A stretch of DNA of 64,000 bases from Bacillota bacterium (GTDB lineage Bacteria > Bacillota > Clostridia > Acetivibrionales > DSM-1351), in NCBI GenBank assembly GCA_023439045.1, contig JAEXOY010000020.1, forward strand, positions 1 through 64,000, read 5' to 3'. Every line of letters begins with the position of its first letter. The first letter of the stretch is position 1. The position numbers and the translations under genes are program-made. Shown piece after piece: positions 52,283-61,725 of this stretch. The notes beneath the pieces were generated by a model that saw only the letters and a list, made by a program, of their open reading frames with translations, did not search any database and had not been told where the DNA came from.

Positions 52283-53434
52283 ATGGTATACCTTGATAAT
52301 GCAGCAACCTCATATCCAAAACCAGATTGTGTATATGAGCAAATGAATATTTGTATGAGAACCTATTGCGCAAACCCCGGAAGGGGGAGCCATGCGATGT
52401 CAGTACAAAGTGCCATGGCTGTTAATAATTGTAGAGAACAGCTTTCAAAGCTTTTGAATTTGGACAATGACCTAAATATATGTTTCACCAAAAATGCAAC
52501 AGAGGCTCTTAATATTGCTATAATAGGCAGTCTATCTGCTGGTGACCATGTTATAACTACGAATATGGAGCACAATTCAGTATTGAGACCTCTGCATACC
52601 TTGCAAAAAAATGGTAAGATCAATCTTTCAATAATAGAAGGGGATTCATTTGGTGAAATTGACCCCAATAGTATATTAAAAAAGATTAACAAAAAAACCA
52701 AAATGGTTGTATGCACATTATCCTCCAATGTTAATGGAATAATTATGCCTATTTATCAAATAGGAGAGATTTGCAAAAAAAAGGGGATACTTTTTTTACT
52801 GGACGCGTCTCAAGGGCTGGGGAGTATTCCCATAGACTTTTCAAAAATGTATGTTAGCATGATAGCTTTCCCAGGACATAAAGGCTTACTTGGCCCCCAA
52901 GGGACAGGTGGGCTCTATGTTTCTCCTAATATAAGGCTAAAGCCTTTGATGCAAGGCGGAACAGGAAGCCAATCAGAATCTCTCCTTCAGCCGAATATAA
53001 TGCCTGATTTGTTTGAAAGTGGCACTCTAAATACCCCAGGAATAGTTGGTTTAGGAGCTGCTGTCGGATATTTGAATGAAACAGGTATTGATGAAGTACA
53101 TTCTAAGAAGTGTGATATAACACAAAGGCTTTACGATGGAATATCCCAGATAAAGGGTATAAAGCTTTATAGCCCTGCAGATATGAAAAAGAATTCCGGC
53201 ATAGTTGCGTTCAATATAAATAACTGTGATTCTTCCGATATAAGTTATTTACTTGATAACAGGTACAAAATTGCGTGCAGGTCGGGACTTCATTGTGCAC
53301 CTTTGGCTCATGCGTTTTTTAATACACTAAAATCTGGTATAATTAGATTTAGTACGGGATTATTTAATACCTATGAGGAAATTGATTATACAGTTGAAAG
53401 TATGGCAAAAATAGTAAATGAAACAAAATTGTAA
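52283..53434 (+). CDS. Cysteine desulfurase family protein
   Basis: A 383-residue class V PLP enzyme. YLDNAATSYPKP, HNSVLRPLHTL, LLDASQGLG, the PLP lysine in FPGHKGLLGPQGTGGLY and the late RSGLHCAPLAH (Cys in the loop) are visible. It fits the clostridial NifS-like group (the type found near selenium or MoCo genes), but no such gene is near. The 130-bp spacer before it contains loose AAATAAGT/AAATGAGT repeats. Confidence 0.88.
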   Translation: MVYLDNAATSYPKPDCVYEQMNICMRTYCANPGRGSHAMSVQSAMAVNNCREQLSKLLNLDNDLNICFTKNATEALNIAIIGSLSAGDHVITTNMEHNSVLRPLHTLQKNGKINLSIIEGDSFGEIDPNSILKKINKKTKMVVCTLSSNVNGIIMPIYQIGEICKKKGILFLLDASQGLGSIPIDFSKMYVSMIAFPGHKGLLGPQGTGGLYVSPNIRLKPLMQGGTGSQSESLLQPNIMPDLFESGTLNTPGIVGLGAAVGYLNETGIDEVHSKKCDITQRLYDGISQIKGIKLYSPADMKKNSGIVAFNINNCDSSDISYLLDNRYKIACRSGLHCAPLAHAFFNTLKSGIIRFSTGLFNTYEEIDYTVESMAKIVNETKL

Positions 53435-53504
53435 AAATAGATTAATGAAATTGATTAATATATTAAAAAAATTAATATATTAATAAAAATATTTAATTTA
53501 TCTA

Positions 53505-53533
53505 TAGACAAATGAGTTTTGTTATTGTATAAT
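53505..53533 (+). promoter_or_regulatory. SigA-type promoter of the 56-aa membrane gene
   Basis: TAGACA at 53505-53510 and TATAAT at 53528-53533 are separated by 17 bases, 32 bases ahead of the start. A perfect AT-only palindrome (TTAATATATTAA) occurs twice just upstream, 53455-53466 and 53472-53483. Confidence 0.7.
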
Positions 53534-53565
53534 TTAACCATAATATAGGTCGGAGGTAATTTTTT

Positions 53566-53736
53566 ATGGACGCTAAGTTTAAAAAGATAATTACAATTAT
53601 TGTTTTAATTTTCTTATGTATAATAGCTCTCAGAATTGTTGGATGGGTTCTAGGATTAATATTCCCATTAGCTGTTATAGGTTTGATCGGATTTATTGTA
53701 TTTAAACTTATTAACAAGAATAAGGCCAGATATTAG
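53566..53736 (+). CDS. 56-residue membrane protein
   Basis: CGGAGG lies ahead of ATG 53566. The protein begins MDAKFKKIITIIVLIFLCII and has two helices (about 8-27 and 33-50), ending in a basic KNKARY tail. It has its own promoter and a strong terminator, which supports expression. No family recognised; it could be a small stress or regulatory membrane peptide. Confidence 0.7.
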   Translation: MDAKFKKIITIIVLIFLCIIALRIVGWVLGLIFPLAVIGLIGFIVFKLINKNKARY

Positions 53737-53756
53737 CATCATTTCATGGCACTTAA

Positions 53757-53814
53757 AAAGCTGCAACAAGTAGTATCCCTCAAAAAATACTACTTGTTGC
53801 AGCTTTGCTGTTTT
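53757..53814 (+). terminator. Perfect 20-bp stem terminator
   Basis: AAAGCTGCAACAAGTAGTAT pairs fully with its complement ending in TTGCAGCTTT at 53806, with a ten-base loop. TTT-GCTG-TTTT follows. Confidence 0.85.
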
Positions 53815-53939
53815 CAGAAGTATATAATCCATCAGCAGGTTATCCCTATATGCATAGCAAAACTTTTACTGCTAAATAGAGATATCTTAACTTGCATGGT
53901 ATTTCCGAACGCAGTAAAACTTGTATAAAGTCTACCATA
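53815..53939 (+). other. No gene seen
   Basis: AT-rich sequence between the terminator and the two-component remnant. I see no coding, repeat or regulatory feature. Confidence 0.5.
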
Positions 53940-54215
53940 TTAGTCTCTGAACTCAGGCAGAGTAATTTCTAGTGTCAGTATATTTTCATTCATTCTAGCA
54001 CTGGCGGTACCGTTATTTATCCAGTTATCTTTTTGTATTTGTCATCAAGCACAATATCTTTATATGTTATGGCTTTCGTAGAGATTTGTTTGGCCATCAA
54101 TCCCCGTATAAGTACAATCAACAACATAACCTTCATTAATGAGAACTTCTCGTAGCATAGAATTGACATCATGATTATCTTCGATAATAAGTAAATTAAA
54201 CATTGTTTTTTCCAT
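53940..54215 (-). pseudogene. Remnant of a two-component system (receiver plus kinase tail)
   Basis: On the minus strand, ATG 54215 opens a 51-codon reading that looks like the first part of a receiver domain: NLLIIEDNHDVNSMLREVLI, then NEGYVVDCTYTGIDG, stopping at 54060. Shortly after, another frame ends at 53940 with KDNWINNGTASARMNENILT, then LEITLPEFRD, like the last strands of a histidine-kinase ATPase domain. The order RR then HK is that of a response-regulator-kinase operon from which most sequence was deleted. Its start overlaps the 3' end of the zinc-ribbon gene by 20 bp. Confidence 0.75.
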
Positions 54216-54918
54216 GTTGATTTCCCGCTTTTCCCCAGGTTGGTCTTCTAATTATTGCTCCAAAGAAAGATGCTACAATACCATATAACAAGGCGGCCCA
54301 AAATGCCAGCTTATTACCTATAATATCTGCCTCCCATGAATTCACTTCAAAATATCCTGATAGATCAACAGGTGTTCCTGATAAAATAAAGTTTATTGTA
54401 GGATTTATAAGTAGGAAAAGTATAGCTGCAATGATTGAAAATAAGCCTGACTTCAATATCCAGTTCATTTTTTTCAACCGGATAATTGCAAGCACAGCAG
54501 CTGCTAAACAAACTGGCAGTAACGCTATTTGAACAGAGATTGGAAACAACTCTGGTTCATTAACATACCACGCTATTACTTTAAATAATAAGACCAAAAA
54601 GAAACACAAGGAAGCATATGAGATGGAGACCCTGTGATTTGTAATCAAATAAGGAAGATTAGTGATACAAAACGCCATAGCAACAGAAATCAGTACAATA
54701 AAAAACCAATTTAGAGTACGGCTTACCGCTAAATTAACAACAAAGGTACTCAATATTGCAGCTCCATAAACACAGAGCATTACAAGCAGATAAATATCAC
54801 CCGCTTTAGTATGGGTAATCACTGGCTTATGATTTTCATTGTGTTTAACCTTATGCCCACATTCGGAGCAATATTTTGATTCATAATTAATTATTGTGTT
54901 ACATCTGGTGCACCTCAA
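54196..54918 (-). CDS. Zinc-ribbon polytopic membrane protein
   Basis: A 240-residue protein with an N-terminal zinc ribbon (CTRCNTIINYESKYCSECG) and six or seven helices (from about 40). The end is basic (RRPTWGKAGNQHGKNNV). TTG 54918 has TAGGAGGA ahead on the minus strand. It is like many clostridial zinc-ribbon membrane proteins next to two-component/ABC clusters; function unknown. Confidence 0.75.
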   Translation of the reverse strand: MRCTRCNTIINYESKYCSECGHKVKHNENHKPVITHTKAGDIYLLVMLCVYGAAILSTFVVNLAVSRTLNWFFIVLISVAMAFCITNLPYLITNHRVSISYASLCFFLVLLFKVIAWYVNEPELFPISVQIALLPVCLAAAVLAIIRLKKMNWILKSGLFSIIAAILFLLINPTINFILSGTPVDLSGYFEVNSWEADIIGNKLAFWAALLYGIVASFFGAIIRRPTWGKAGNQHGKNNV

Positions 54919-55230
54919 AGTAGTTTCCTCCTAAAAGCAGTTTATTAGTTCACAATCCAGCAACAAAGCAATTTTCTGAGATAATTAATTAACAACATAA
55001 AGATATCATATTTACATAAATTTTGAAACTATTACTTTTATAATTTTTTACAATAGCATAAACAAAATTCCTCAATTTCCTATACTAAATAGCATTAATA
55101 TCTTACGTGTTTTAGTCATTATATTGATAGCATTTTATATAATTTATTCTATATTTAAACTTAAATAGTAATTACAATTTCTATAATATATAATTGGTAT
55201 TGAACAAATATATGATATGTGAGTGATTTT
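54919..55230. other. AT-rich divergent intergenic region
   Basis: 312 bases between the divergent zinc-ribbon and BceR-like genes. It must carry both promoters. I see long A/T runs but no convincing -35/-10 pair or gene. Confidence 0.5.
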
Positions 55231-55932
55231 ATGTATAAAGTTTTTGTAGTTGAGGACGATATAAAGCTTCAGCTGGCGATAAAGGAAACGCTTGAGAAGT
55301 ATGATTATATTACATATTTAGTAGACGATTTTAGAAATATAGAAGAGCAGTTTGACAAGCTTAAGCCCCATTTGGTGCTGATGGATATAAACCTGCCCTA
55401 TTTTGATGGTTTTTATTTTTGCAGAATATTCAGGCGAAAGTCCAAGGTGCCCATCATCATACTATCCGCAAGGAGTGAAGATACCTCTCAGATAATGGGC
55501 ATCGAAATGGGAGCAGACGACTATATTACAAAACCTTTCAACACTAATGTTTTTATAACAAAGATAAATGCCATTATCAGACGGTGTTATGGGGAGTATG
55601 TTGCTGCTAATGATAGCGTTTCCATTGGTGACTTATTATTGGATGAAAATAGTTTTAAAGCTCTTTGGAAAGGAAGCGCAATTGAGCTTTCAAAGAATGA
55701 GTTTAAGCTGCTCAAAAAGCTAATGGAGAGCTGTGACAAGGTTTTACCAAGAGAGCAGCTACTAGAAGAGCTATGGGACGATAGTGCATTTGTGGATGAT
55801 AATACGCTTACCGTAAATGTCACCAGAGTAAAGAATAAGCTTTGCGAGGCAGGCATTGCAGATGCCATCAAGACCAAAAGGGGTGTAGGCTATTTATTTG
55901 ATTCACAAGCGTTGAAAGGAAACAACATATGA
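55231..55932 (+). CDS. BceR-type response regulator
   Basis: A 233-residue OmpR-family regulator. Receiver has DD near residue 9, Asp in VLMDINLPYFDG and Lys in YITKPFNTNVF; output domain has ELSKNEFKLLKKLMESCDKV and NTLTVNVTRVKNKL. ATG 55231 is chosen; the in-frame extension to 55219 has no better site. It overlaps the kinase gene by 4 bp (ATGA). Expected to activate the ABC genes downstream. Confidence 0.92.
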   Translation: MYKVFVVEDDIKLQLAIKETLEKYDYITYLVDDFRNIEEQFDKLKPHLVLMDINLPYFDGFYFCRIFRRKSKVPIIILSARSEDTSQIMGIEMGADDYITKPFNTNVFITKINAIIRRCYGEYVAANDSVSIGDLLLDENSFKALWKGSAIELSKNEFKLLKKLMESCDKVLPREQLLEELWDDSAFVDDNTLTVNVTRVKNKLCEAGIADAIKTKRGVGYLFDSQALKGNNI

Positions 55933-57077
55933 ACAAGATATTTAGAAATTTTGTCAAGGACCAAAGCTTGTTCCTTATATTTTATTTTACTTCAAGCTTT
56001 TTGATTATTCTGTTCTATTACTTGATTACAAGTGGTCAAGTTGAAATAATATATCCAATGTCCATCTCTATTTTTGTATTCTTAGTATACTTTATCATAA
56101 GCTTTTGTAGATATTATTCTTTTAACAAGGACCTTAATTCATGTATAAATAACATGAATTATGATTTAAGGGTATCAACTTGTGAGCATAAGCATGTAAA
56201 AGAAATGGTAAATGCGATACATCACAACTATGCTTTAAGTCTACAACAGTTAAAACTAAATAACCTAAACAAGAATAGGTTTATCTCACAATGGATACAC
56301 AATATGAAAACACCTGTGTCGGTTAGCGACCTGATATTACAAAAACAGATGCTTTGTGAAGAGGATATTGTCAGCTTACAAGAGGAAAATAAAAAGCTGC
56401 TTACTCATCTTGAGCAAGTGTTGACGCTTATAAGGCTGGATGACTTCTCGAATGACTATGTGCCTACAAGTGTCAATCTAACTGAAAGCCTAAGAGGTAT
56501 TATTAACTCAAAGAAGAACCAGTTTATTTACAATCATGTTTACCCAAAACTTAATATCAGCAGCCCTCATATGGTTCTTACCGATGAAAAATGGAACAGA
56601 ATGATTGTTGAGCAGATTATAAATAACGCTATTAAATACAGTGCAACTGACGAGAGTGCTGACAATAGTAATGCTTTTTCTGATAGCCAATATATTGACG
56701 GTGTATCAGAAGATATCACTGATAATGAGGACGAGTTAGTTAGCAGTGAAAGTATTCAAAATGAAAGTATTCAAAATGAAAGTATTCAAGGTGAAAGTAC
56801 TGCCAAATCAAAAAGCATTTACTTCGATATCTATGAGCAAGAGGGGAACACTGTGCTTTCCATTACCGATGAAGGGGTTGGCATTGCTGAGCATGACCAA
56901 AAGAGGATATTTGAACCGTTTTTCACCGGCGAAAATGGTCGTAAGCTACAAAACAGCACAGGAATTGGGCTGTATTTGGCTCGTGAGATAGCTTCTAAGC
57001 TAGGTCATAAGCTGGAAATAGAATCAAAGCAGTGCCGTGGCACTACAGTAAGGATTACTTACCTTTCAAAACTGTAA
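55929..57077 (+). CDS. BceS-type intramembrane-sensing histidine kinase
   Basis: A 382-residue kinase with two N-terminal helices (about 12-34 and 42-60) and almost no extracellular loop, the mark of intramembrane-sensing kinases that take signal from their ABC transporter. HNMKTPVSVSDLI holds the phosphorylated His. The ATPase domain has NNAIKYS, DEGVGI and STGIGLYLAREI. Between N box and G1 there is a low-complexity insert of about 50 residues. It includes four ESIQN-type repeats, encoded by tandem GAAAGTATTCAAAAT units near 56748-56800. Confidence 0.9.
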   Translation: MNKIFRNFVKDQSLFLIFYFTSSFLIILFYYLITSGQVEIIYPMSISIFVFLVYFIISFCRYYSFNKDLNSCINNMNYDLRVSTCEHKHVKEMVNAIHHNYALSLQQLKLNNLNKNRFISQWIHNMKTPVSVSDLILQKQMLCEEDIVSLQEENKKLLTHLEQVLTLIRLDDFSNDYVPTSVNLTESLRGIINSKKNQFIYNHVYPKLNISSPHMVLTDEKWNRMIVEQIINNAIKYSATDESADNSNAFSDSQYIDGVSEDITDNEDELVSSESIQNESIQNESIQGESTAKSKSIYFDIYEQEGNTVLSITDEGVGIAEHDQKRIFEPFFTGENGRKLQNSTGIGLYLAREIASKLGHKLEIESKQCRGTTVRITYLSKL

Positions 57078-57236
57078 GCTTTCTTTAGCTAATTCGATGG
57101 TTTGATACTTCGCATATAGATAAAATGATATTGTAAGCATGGCTAATAAATGAAGTTAGGTGTTTAGAGTGGCGAGCTGGCAGACTGTGACCTGAAGCTT
57201 AACGCACATTATCATTTAGATTTGGAGGTAAGAAAT

Positions 57237-58001
57237 ATGACAATATTGCAGACACATAATATAACAAAGATATACGGTGGAAGAGAAAATGCAAATTCAA
57301 CTCAGGCATTAAATGGCATTAACCTAAATATAGATAAGGGAGAATACGTTGGAGTAATGGGCCCCTCGGGAAGCGGTAAAACTACCTTGCTCAATATCTT
57401 AAGTGGAATAGACCATGCAACTACCGGCACTATTGAGATAGCTGGAAAGGATATTTGTAAGCTAACAAAGGATGAGCTTGCTTTATTCAGAAGGCAGAAG
57501 TTAGGATTTGTATTTCAGGAGTTTAATCTTCTGGATAGCCTTACACTAAAAGAAAATGTTATGCTACCCATGATTCTTGACAAGAAATCAGCGCAAAGTA
57601 TGGAAGATAAGGCAAAACATATCATGTCTATTTTTGAAATAGCTGATATAGGTGATAAGTACCCTTATGCTGTTTCAGGGGGGCAGCAACAAAGAGCAGC
57701 AGTTAGCCGCTCACTAGTAAACGATCCTGCAATAGTATTTGCAGATGAACCTACCGGAAACCTTGATTCAAAGTCATCAAATGCCGTAATGAAGCTATTT
57801 ACAAAAATGAATACCGAGCTGGATACAACTATTTTGATGGTAACCCATGATGCTTTTGCTGCAAGCTTTTGCAAAAGAATTATATTCATAAGAGACGGCA
57901 GCATATGCATGGAAATCTATAACAAAGGCAGCAGAAAGGAGTTCTTTGACAGAATCCTTGATTGTTTAGCAGTTATAGGGGGTGAGAAAAATGACCTTTA
58001 A
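57237..58001 (+). CDS. BceA-type ABC ATPase
   Basis: A 254-residue ATPase. Walker A GPSGSGKTTLLN, Q-loop FQEFNLLD, signature YAVSGGQQQRAAVSR and Walker B VFADEPTGNLD are canonical, as in LolD/BceA transporters. ATG 57237 has GGAGG ahead. It overlaps the permease by 11 bp. With the kinase it forms a likely antimicrobial-peptide sensing and resistance unit. Confidence 0.93.
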   Translation: MTILQTHNITKIYGGRENANSTQALNGINLNIDKGEYVGVMGPSGSGKTTLLNILSGIDHATTGTIEIAGKDICKLTKDELALFRRQKLGFVFQEFNLLDSLTLKENVMLPMILDKKSAQSMEDKAKHIMSIFEIADIGDKYPYAVSGGQQQRAAVSRSLVNDPAIVFADEPTGNLDSKSSNAVMKLFTKMNTELDTTILMVTHDAFAASFCKRIIFIRDGSICMEIYNKGSRKEFFDRILDCLAVIGGEKNDL

Positions 58002-59952
58002 GGATATTGTTTTAAAGAATTTTAAATTTAATGTAAGAAATTATTTGACCTATTTCTTGTGTACAACATTTTCTATAATGCTTTTCTTTATATATGCAAC
58101 GATGCTTACTAATAAGTCAGTAGTTGGTAATGGAGAAGGAATGGAAAATTATTCAGCAATGATCTTTTATATATCATTGGTAGCTATCGGCGTATTTTCT
58201 ATATTTTTTATTAACTATGCTCATACCTCATTTATAAAGTCTAGATACAAGGAGTTTGGTGTTTACATGACACTTGGTATGACATCAAAGGACATTCAGA
58301 GAATTATTCTACTTGAGAATGTTGCTGTTATGTCTGCATCACTTGTTACAGGTGTTTTCTCAGGTGTTATTTTTTCCAGGTTATTTCAAATGGTTGTGTT
58401 GTCCCTGCTCAAGATAAAGGATATTACTTATAGTTTGGATATACTAAGCTTTGCTTCAACGATAGGTTTCTTCTCACTTGTATTCATATTAGTAATATTT
58501 TTTAGTAGAAGAAAAACCTCTAAGCTGGAAATTGGTGATTTAATAAAGAAGTCCCGAAAAAATGAAACAGAGATAAAGCCAAGGCTGATAGCATTATTAA
58601 TAGGAGTAGCAATTCTTATAGCTTCAATTTCAGCATTGCTCTATATAGGTAGTGATAAAAAATTAGTTGATAATTTCTCTCTAGTATTACCTACAATTAT
58701 GGCTATGGTTGTTGGGGTGTATGTAACTATTAACTACCTTGGAATGTCTATACTGGCATTTACAAAGAAAAGAAAAAACACGTATTATAGTAATATTTTG
58801 TTAGTTACTGAAACTGCTAGAAAATTTAATCAAGATAAAAAAATAATTTTCTTACTTAGCCTACTAAGTTCAATGATAGTACTGTTGGTGGCCTCATCAT
58901 TCGCACTGTATTCTTTAGTATATAGAATTACAGATGAGGGACAGACATATGACATAGAATTTGCAAGTGTTTATGGCATCAATAATATTTCAGATAATGC
59001 TATAGAAAATGCTGCGCTGAAGTCAGGTACCACCTTTACCAAAACAGATAGAATAGAATTCTTGTCCGCTATGATACCAAACCCCGATAAAACCGATTAT
59101 TTGGGTGGGAAACCTGTAATAAGTCAGAGTACTTATAATAAATATGTTACAGACCCGATTAGTGTGCCAAAAGGAAAGGTTTTCAATGCAATAACATTTT
59201 GGATGCCAGGGGATTATGGAATAACACCTGGAAGTATGCTTACATTGACGGCTTCAAACGGAAATATGTCATTTGAAGTAATGGAGTCTGTGAAATCAAA
59301 ATGGGTAAGCGCTGGACTGAATTACCCTTCTAATTCTGGAATGATAATAAACGACGAGGATTATAAACTGTTGAAGGAAAAATCAGAAGCTCAGGATATA
59401 GGTACTTATTATTTGTTTAAGGTGAAAGATTGGACTTATTCGCAGGATTTTTTAGATGCATTGAACGTAGAACTGGATTTGGCTAATCAAGAGCTTCCAG
59501 ATGATAAAAAGGCCCTTACTAAGCTTGTAGTAATACAGTCGAAGCTTAACAGTTACAATTCCCTTAAGAGCGGTTACTCAGTATTTATGTTTGTCACTAC
59601 TATTATGGGATTATTGTTCTTCATAGCAGCGGGCAGCGTATTATTCTTTAAGCAATATGCAGAAATAGGAGATGCCAAGCAGAAGTTTTACAAGCTGTTT
59701 AAATTAGGTATTACAAAAAAGGAAGCAAAGAAACTTATTTCTAGAGAACTACTGTTGACATTTTTCTCGCCTATGATATTTGGGACTTTGATGGGATATG
59801 TATATATATACTTTATGACTTGTCTGGTTGGGGGAGATTATGTATTAGGAGAATTCATGCAAAAGGCTACCATTGTTGTACTTGCATACTTTGTGTTTCA
59901 GGCATTTTTCTATATTATTACTCGCAGAAAATACAGTGAAGCGGTGATTTAG
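57991..59952 (+). CDS. BceB-type ABC permease (FtsX family)
   Basis: A 653-residue permease. Ten helices in the usual 4 + 4 + 2 plan, with a large extracellular domain of roughly 200 residues (about 330-540), the size and place found in BceB where peptide antibiotics are sensed. SRYKEFGVYMTLGMTSKDI is the FtsX-like coupling segment. ATG 57991 lies after GGGGGTG. Peptide specificity is unknown. Confidence 0.92.
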   Translation: MTFKDIVLKNFKFNVRNYLTYFLCTTFSIMLFFIYATMLTNKSVVGNGEGMENYSAMIFYISLVAIGVFSIFFINYAHTSFIKSRYKEFGVYMTLGMTSKDIQRIILLENVAVMSASLVTGVFSGVIFSRLFQMVVLSLLKIKDITYSLDILSFASTIGFFSLVFILVIFFSRRKTSKLEIGDLIKKSRKNETEIKPRLIALLIGVAILIASISALLYIGSDKKLVDNFSLVLPTIMAMVVGVYVTINYLGMSILAFTKKRKNTYYSNILLVTETARKFNQDKKIIFLLSLLSSMIVLLVASSFALYSLVYRITDEGQTYDIEFASVYGINNISDNAIENAALKSGTTFTKTDRIEFLSAMIPNPDKTDYLGGKPVISQSTYNKYVTDPISVPKGKVFNAITFWMPGDYGITPGSMLTLTASNGNMSFEVMESVKSKWVSAGLNYPSNSGMIINDEDYKLLKEKSEAQDIGTYYLFKVKDWTYSQDFLDALNVELDLANQELPDDKKALTKLVVIQSKLNSYNSLKSGYSVFMFVTTIMGLLFFIAAGSVLFFKQYAEIGDAKQKFYKLFKLGITKKEAKKLISRELLLTFFSPMIFGTLMGYVYIYFMTCLVGGDYVLGEFMQKATIVVLAYFVFQAFFYIITRRKYSEAVI

Positions 59953-60100
59953 GGGGAACAGGGAATTAATTATTTACATATTTGTATAAAAATCATGCAA
60001 ATATATGGTAATATATTGCTTGATGATTGGTAGATAATAGGGTATATTTGTTATGTAGTAATATTAAATTGACACATATAATAAAGGATGGTGTGCTATA

Positions 60101-60556
60101 ATGAGCAAAATTTCTAAACAGAGAAAGATTACATATTACATAGGTATTGGCATGGTGCTACTAGGCTTTATTTTGTTTATGTCAGTATTCTTTATTGCAT
60201 TTAGCATAAGTAGTGAGCCGTTTTCTGAAAAGATACCTCCTTTTTCAAATGCAGTAATTGGCATGGCTTTGATTATAGCAGGTTCCTTTGTAATGAAGGT
60301 TGGAGCTAGAGGTGCTGCTGGTGCAGGGCTGGTACTTGATCCCGAAAAAGAAAGAGAGGATATGAAGCCGTTTAACGAAGCAAAGGGTGGAATGATAAAT
60401 GATGTTATCAGCAATATCGATGTTATAAATGATTTAACCAGCTCATTATCCAAGTCTACTACCGAAAAGGAAATAATAAAGATTAGATGTACCAGCTGTG
60501 ACGCCTTAAATGATGAGGACGCAAAGTTTTGCAAGTCATGCGGTAAGGATATTTAA
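60101..60556 (+). CDS. Zinc-ribbon small membrane protein
   Basis: A 151-residue protein with two helices (about 12-35 and 50-68) and a C-terminal zinc ribbon, CTSCDALNDEDAKFCKSCG (about 129-147). AAAGGATGG precedes ATG 60101. It comes after the Bce-type operon but with a 148-bp gap. Function unknown. Confidence 0.75.
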   Translation: MSKISKQRKITYYIGIGMVLLGFILFMSVFFIAFSISSEPFSEKIPPFSNAVIGMALIIAGSFVMKVGARGAAGAGLVLDPEKEREDMKPFNEAKGGMINDVISNIDVINDLTSSLSKSTTEKEIIKIRCTSCDALNDEDAKFCKSCGKDI

Positions 60557-60631
60557 TAGCTCGAAATGTATCTAGAAAATTCTGAGTAAGGAAGTACTAT
60601 GGCATTTAGCGAGGTTCTTACTGCTTTTTAG

Positions 60632-60866
60632 TTAGAACTTATCTAGAGTAAAGCCTTTTGTATAGGTTTCAGTAATAACTTCTACATCTACTGACGGAGT
60701 ATTGTTACTGTTGTCAACTTCATCACCTACTAAAGAATCATTAATTAAAAGAATTTAAAGGGAAAGATTTTCTTATGACCATTTCTTTATGTGCTTCAAT
60801 AGTAAATGGGGATTTGGACCTATCAGATTCAACCAAGTCACTTTCATAAAAGCCTAGTGCAGCTGA
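60632..60866 (-). pseudogene. Decayed minus-strand gene fragment
   Basis: Minus strand reads LSAALGFYESDLVESDRSKS, then PFTIEAHKEMVIRKSFPLNS, with a stop shortly after. A second frame then continues DSLVGDEVDNSNNTPSVDVE and ends VITETYTKGFTLDKF at 60632. The two fragments look like one former gene broken by a frameshift. I do not recognise the family. The flank from 60557 to 60631 shows nothing else. Confidence 0.5.
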
Positions 60867-60869
60867 TAG

Positions 60870-61448
60870 CCTCAAAATTCAAGCCCAGCATGGACTAGAG
60901 CTGTTTCAGCTTCTCCAACAGATTCAGTAACAAATAGTCAGTTAACAATAAATTTAAGTGCATCTGGATATTTACTATACACGATTAATGACGTTAATAT
61001 TGATGCTTTAAGCGTTACACTCAATTCAACTGACGGTGCAAAAGTTTATCAAAACGATATTTTACTTGGAACTATTTCTTATGCTACTTTAAAATCCAAC
61101 ACAACAAAATATTATGCTTTTGGATGCTTTGATGTTGGAACGGTATTATACGACTATACTTATTTTTCTTTAGATACAAGTAAAGGTGATGAAGTGGCAA
61201 CAATAGTTTGGAATCCTATTGTCTCAGAGGGTACATAAAAAAAGGCAGTAATTGAAGCACAGGCTATGATAGGTACTGGAACAGCAACGTATTATATTAG
61301 AGACGGTGGTACAACCTTTACTCAATGTACTCTTGATACTATAACGGACATTTCAAAACAACCAAGTGGCACAAATATTGTTGTAAAAGCAGTTTTAAAT
61401 AGTGATGTTGAGCTACAAGCTTTAGCTTGGGGAGATAGTATAGTATGA
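60870..61448 (+). pseudogene. Plus-strand gene remnant with in-frame stop
   Basis: One frame is open from 60870 to 61448 except for a TAA at 61236-61238. It reads SPTDSVTNSQLTINLSASGY early, KVYQNDILLGTISY in the middle and VWNPIVSEG before the stop, then VIEAQAMIGTGTATYYIRDG and WGDSIV at the end. The first part has no credible start codon. Composition (Ser/Thr/Asn, beta-rich) suggests a phage-tail or surface protein; the next ORF overlaps its stop. Confidence 0.55.
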
Positions 61449-61645
61449 TAAGACCATTGTTTGAACCAAAAACGGAGCAAGAAATAATTAATATCAATGC
61501 GAAACAGTACCTAAAAGATACTGATTGTATGGTATTAAGGCATCGTTATCAAGTAGCAGCAGGGCAAGAAACTAGTTTAACAGATGTTGAATATCAGCAA
61601 TTACTAGTGGATAGGCAAAATGCTAGAGATAGTATCGTGCATTAA
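61445..61645 (+). CDS. Small prophage-like protein
   Basis: A 66-residue protein, MIRPLFEPKTEQEIININAK at the start and DVEYQQLLVDRQNARDS near the end. It overlaps the upstream remnant by four bases (ATGA), which suggests both once belonged to one unit. It resembles short conserved proteins near tail or lysis genes in clostridial prophages, but no phage genes surround it. Possibly no longer expressed. Confidence 0.5.
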   Translation: MIRPLFEPKTEQEIININAKQYLKDTDCMVLRHRYQVAAGQETSLTDVEYQQLLVDRQNARDSIVH

Positions 61646-61725
61646 TGACTTTTATTTCAAGTTAAAACATGATAACATTTATTATGCTACATTTTTTAAA
61701 ATAATACTTTCTTAGGAGACAGATT

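Noticed and set aside
53746..53928. 60-codon plus-strand frame
   Set aside because: It is mostly the arms of the terminator at 53757-53806 read as protein and has no ribosome site.
61236..61238. Stop-codon recoding (selenocysteine or pyrrolysine)
   Set aside because: The stop is TAA, not TGA or TAG, and the upstream frame lacks a start; decay is simpler.
60870..61645. Active prophage
   Set aside because: Only fragments are present; no integrase, terminase, capsid or lysis genes are visible within the window.
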